From DASRPD01 sp035646535 (GTDB lineage Bacteria; Actinomycetota; Acidimicrobiia; IMCC26256; JANYLB01): a DNA stretch of 7,816 nucleotides. The position numbers and the translations under genes were made by a program. Each line of letters starts with the position of its first letter. Within the stretch, counting starts at the first letter, position 1. This document shows positions 7,495 to 7,816 of the stretch, piece after piece. The notes beneath the pieces were generated by a model that saw only the letters and a list, made by a program, of their open reading frames with translations, made no database searches and was not told where the DNA came from. The stretch covers positions 1-7,816 of the forward strand of contig DASRPD010000094.1 in assembly GCA_035646535.1 (NCBI GenBank). The letters are read 5' to 3'.

Positions 7495-7816
7495 CTACGA
7501 ATCCGTACTGGTCGCATCCTTGGCGGCAACCGTCGACGGCAACGTCGGGGTCGCAGCCGTAGCTGCGGCTTCGAAGTAGCGCCAGGCGATGTCCGGTGGG
7601 ATCCCGCCGACCAGTGGCTGCAGCGCCAGGGGAATGCCGCGTCCGACGGAGGCCGCAGCTTCATCGGGCGTGATGACCTGGTAGGCGCTCTGCTCGGTGC
7701 GCAGCTCGTCCACAGTGGTCGCGAATGACACCGACGCGGTACCAGGACGGTCGTGGTTCCAACGGCCGTAGCTCACCGCGTCCACCAGCAAGTACTCACC
7801 GATCTCCGCCCAGGCC
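7495..7816 (-). CDS. C-terminal part of a probable LLM-class flavin/F420-dependent oxidoreductase (partial)
   Basis: The frame is open to the right edge of the window, and 106 codons plus a TAG stop (7497-7495) are present. The visible part contains VITPDEAAASV (about 47-57) and QPLVGGIPPDIAWRYFEAA (about 66-84). The PL.GG.PP..AW..FE pattern and the preceding TP.E/D segment are typical of the C-terminal end of luciferase-like (LLM class) flavin- or F420-dependent oxidoreductases, which are abundant in Actinomycetota. The barrel and the cofactor-binding parts lie outside the window, so cofactor and substrate cannot be given. The last 20 or so residues are a low-complexity Ala/Thr tail. It is convergent with the ABC-F gene, with only 6 bases between stops. 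The family call is tentative because only the tail is visible. Confidence 0.55.
   Translation of the reverse strand, partial: AWAEIGEYLLVDAVSYGRWNHDRPGTASVSFATTVDELRTEQSAYQVITPDEAAASVGRGIPLALQPLVGGIPPDIAWRYFEAAATAATPTLPSTVAAKDATSTDS
7550..7569. other. Stem-loop inside the 3' end of the LLM-like gene
   Basis: CGCAGC (7552-7557), a CGTA loop and GCTGCG (7562-7567) form a perfect 6-base-pair stem, extended by a T-G and a G-C pair to 7550-7569. It lies about 60 bases beyond the ABC-F stop, within the coding region of the convergent gene, and has no T-tract. It might end or protect the ABC-F transcript, because the 6-base gap between the two stops leaves no room for a terminator. Confidence 0.25.

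Overview
The window is a stretch of ordinary-looking, very GC-rich bacterial chromosome. The GC richness, the frequent GTG starts, the two-subunit fused 2-oxoacid:ferredoxin oxidoreductase and the closest recalled relatives of several proteins (mycobacterial/actinobacterial types) suggest a high-GC Actinomycetota, perhaps an uncultured Acidimicrobiia-like lineage. The lineage is an inference from gene content, not a measurement. I see no rRNA, tRNA, CRISPR array, transposase, integrase or phage gene.

Layout. (1) 17-811, minus: a complete HAD-IIA (NagD-like) phosphatase. (2) 869-2071, plus: a complete DUF1015 protein, divergent from the phosphatase across about 57 bases. (3) 2072-2112: a short convergent gap with a compact GNRA-loop hairpin. 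(4) 2113-5806, minus: a probable operon read right to left. In order it holds a 105-residue protein with a Cys-Cys pair, a possible 25-residue mini-protein, a 73-residue membrane protein, and then korA and korB, the gamma-alpha fusion and beta subunits of a 2-oxoacid:ferredoxin oxidoreductase. (5) 5807-5898: a divergent promoter region. (6) 5899-7488, plus: an ABC-F ATPase resembling mycobacterial Rv1473. (7) 7495-7816, minus: the C-terminal part of what looks like a luciferase-like (LLM) flavin/F420-dependent oxidoreductase, cut by the window edge.

How the genes may work together. KorA and KorB make one enzyme, most likely oxidising 2-oxoglutarate (or pyruvate) with CoA to the acyl-CoA, CO2 and reduced ferredoxin, and their genes overlap by 8 bases. 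The three small upstream genes are tightly stacked (ATGA and ATGCTGA junctions) but are separated from korA by 134 bases, so korA may also have its own promoter. The ABC-F protein is expected to act on the ribosome and has no evident link to its neighbours. Nothing here proves a new system. The least explained parts are the stacked small genes (Cys-Cys protein, mini-ORF, membrane protein) and the pairing of a DUF1015 protein carrying a DGHHR motif with a HAD phosphatase.
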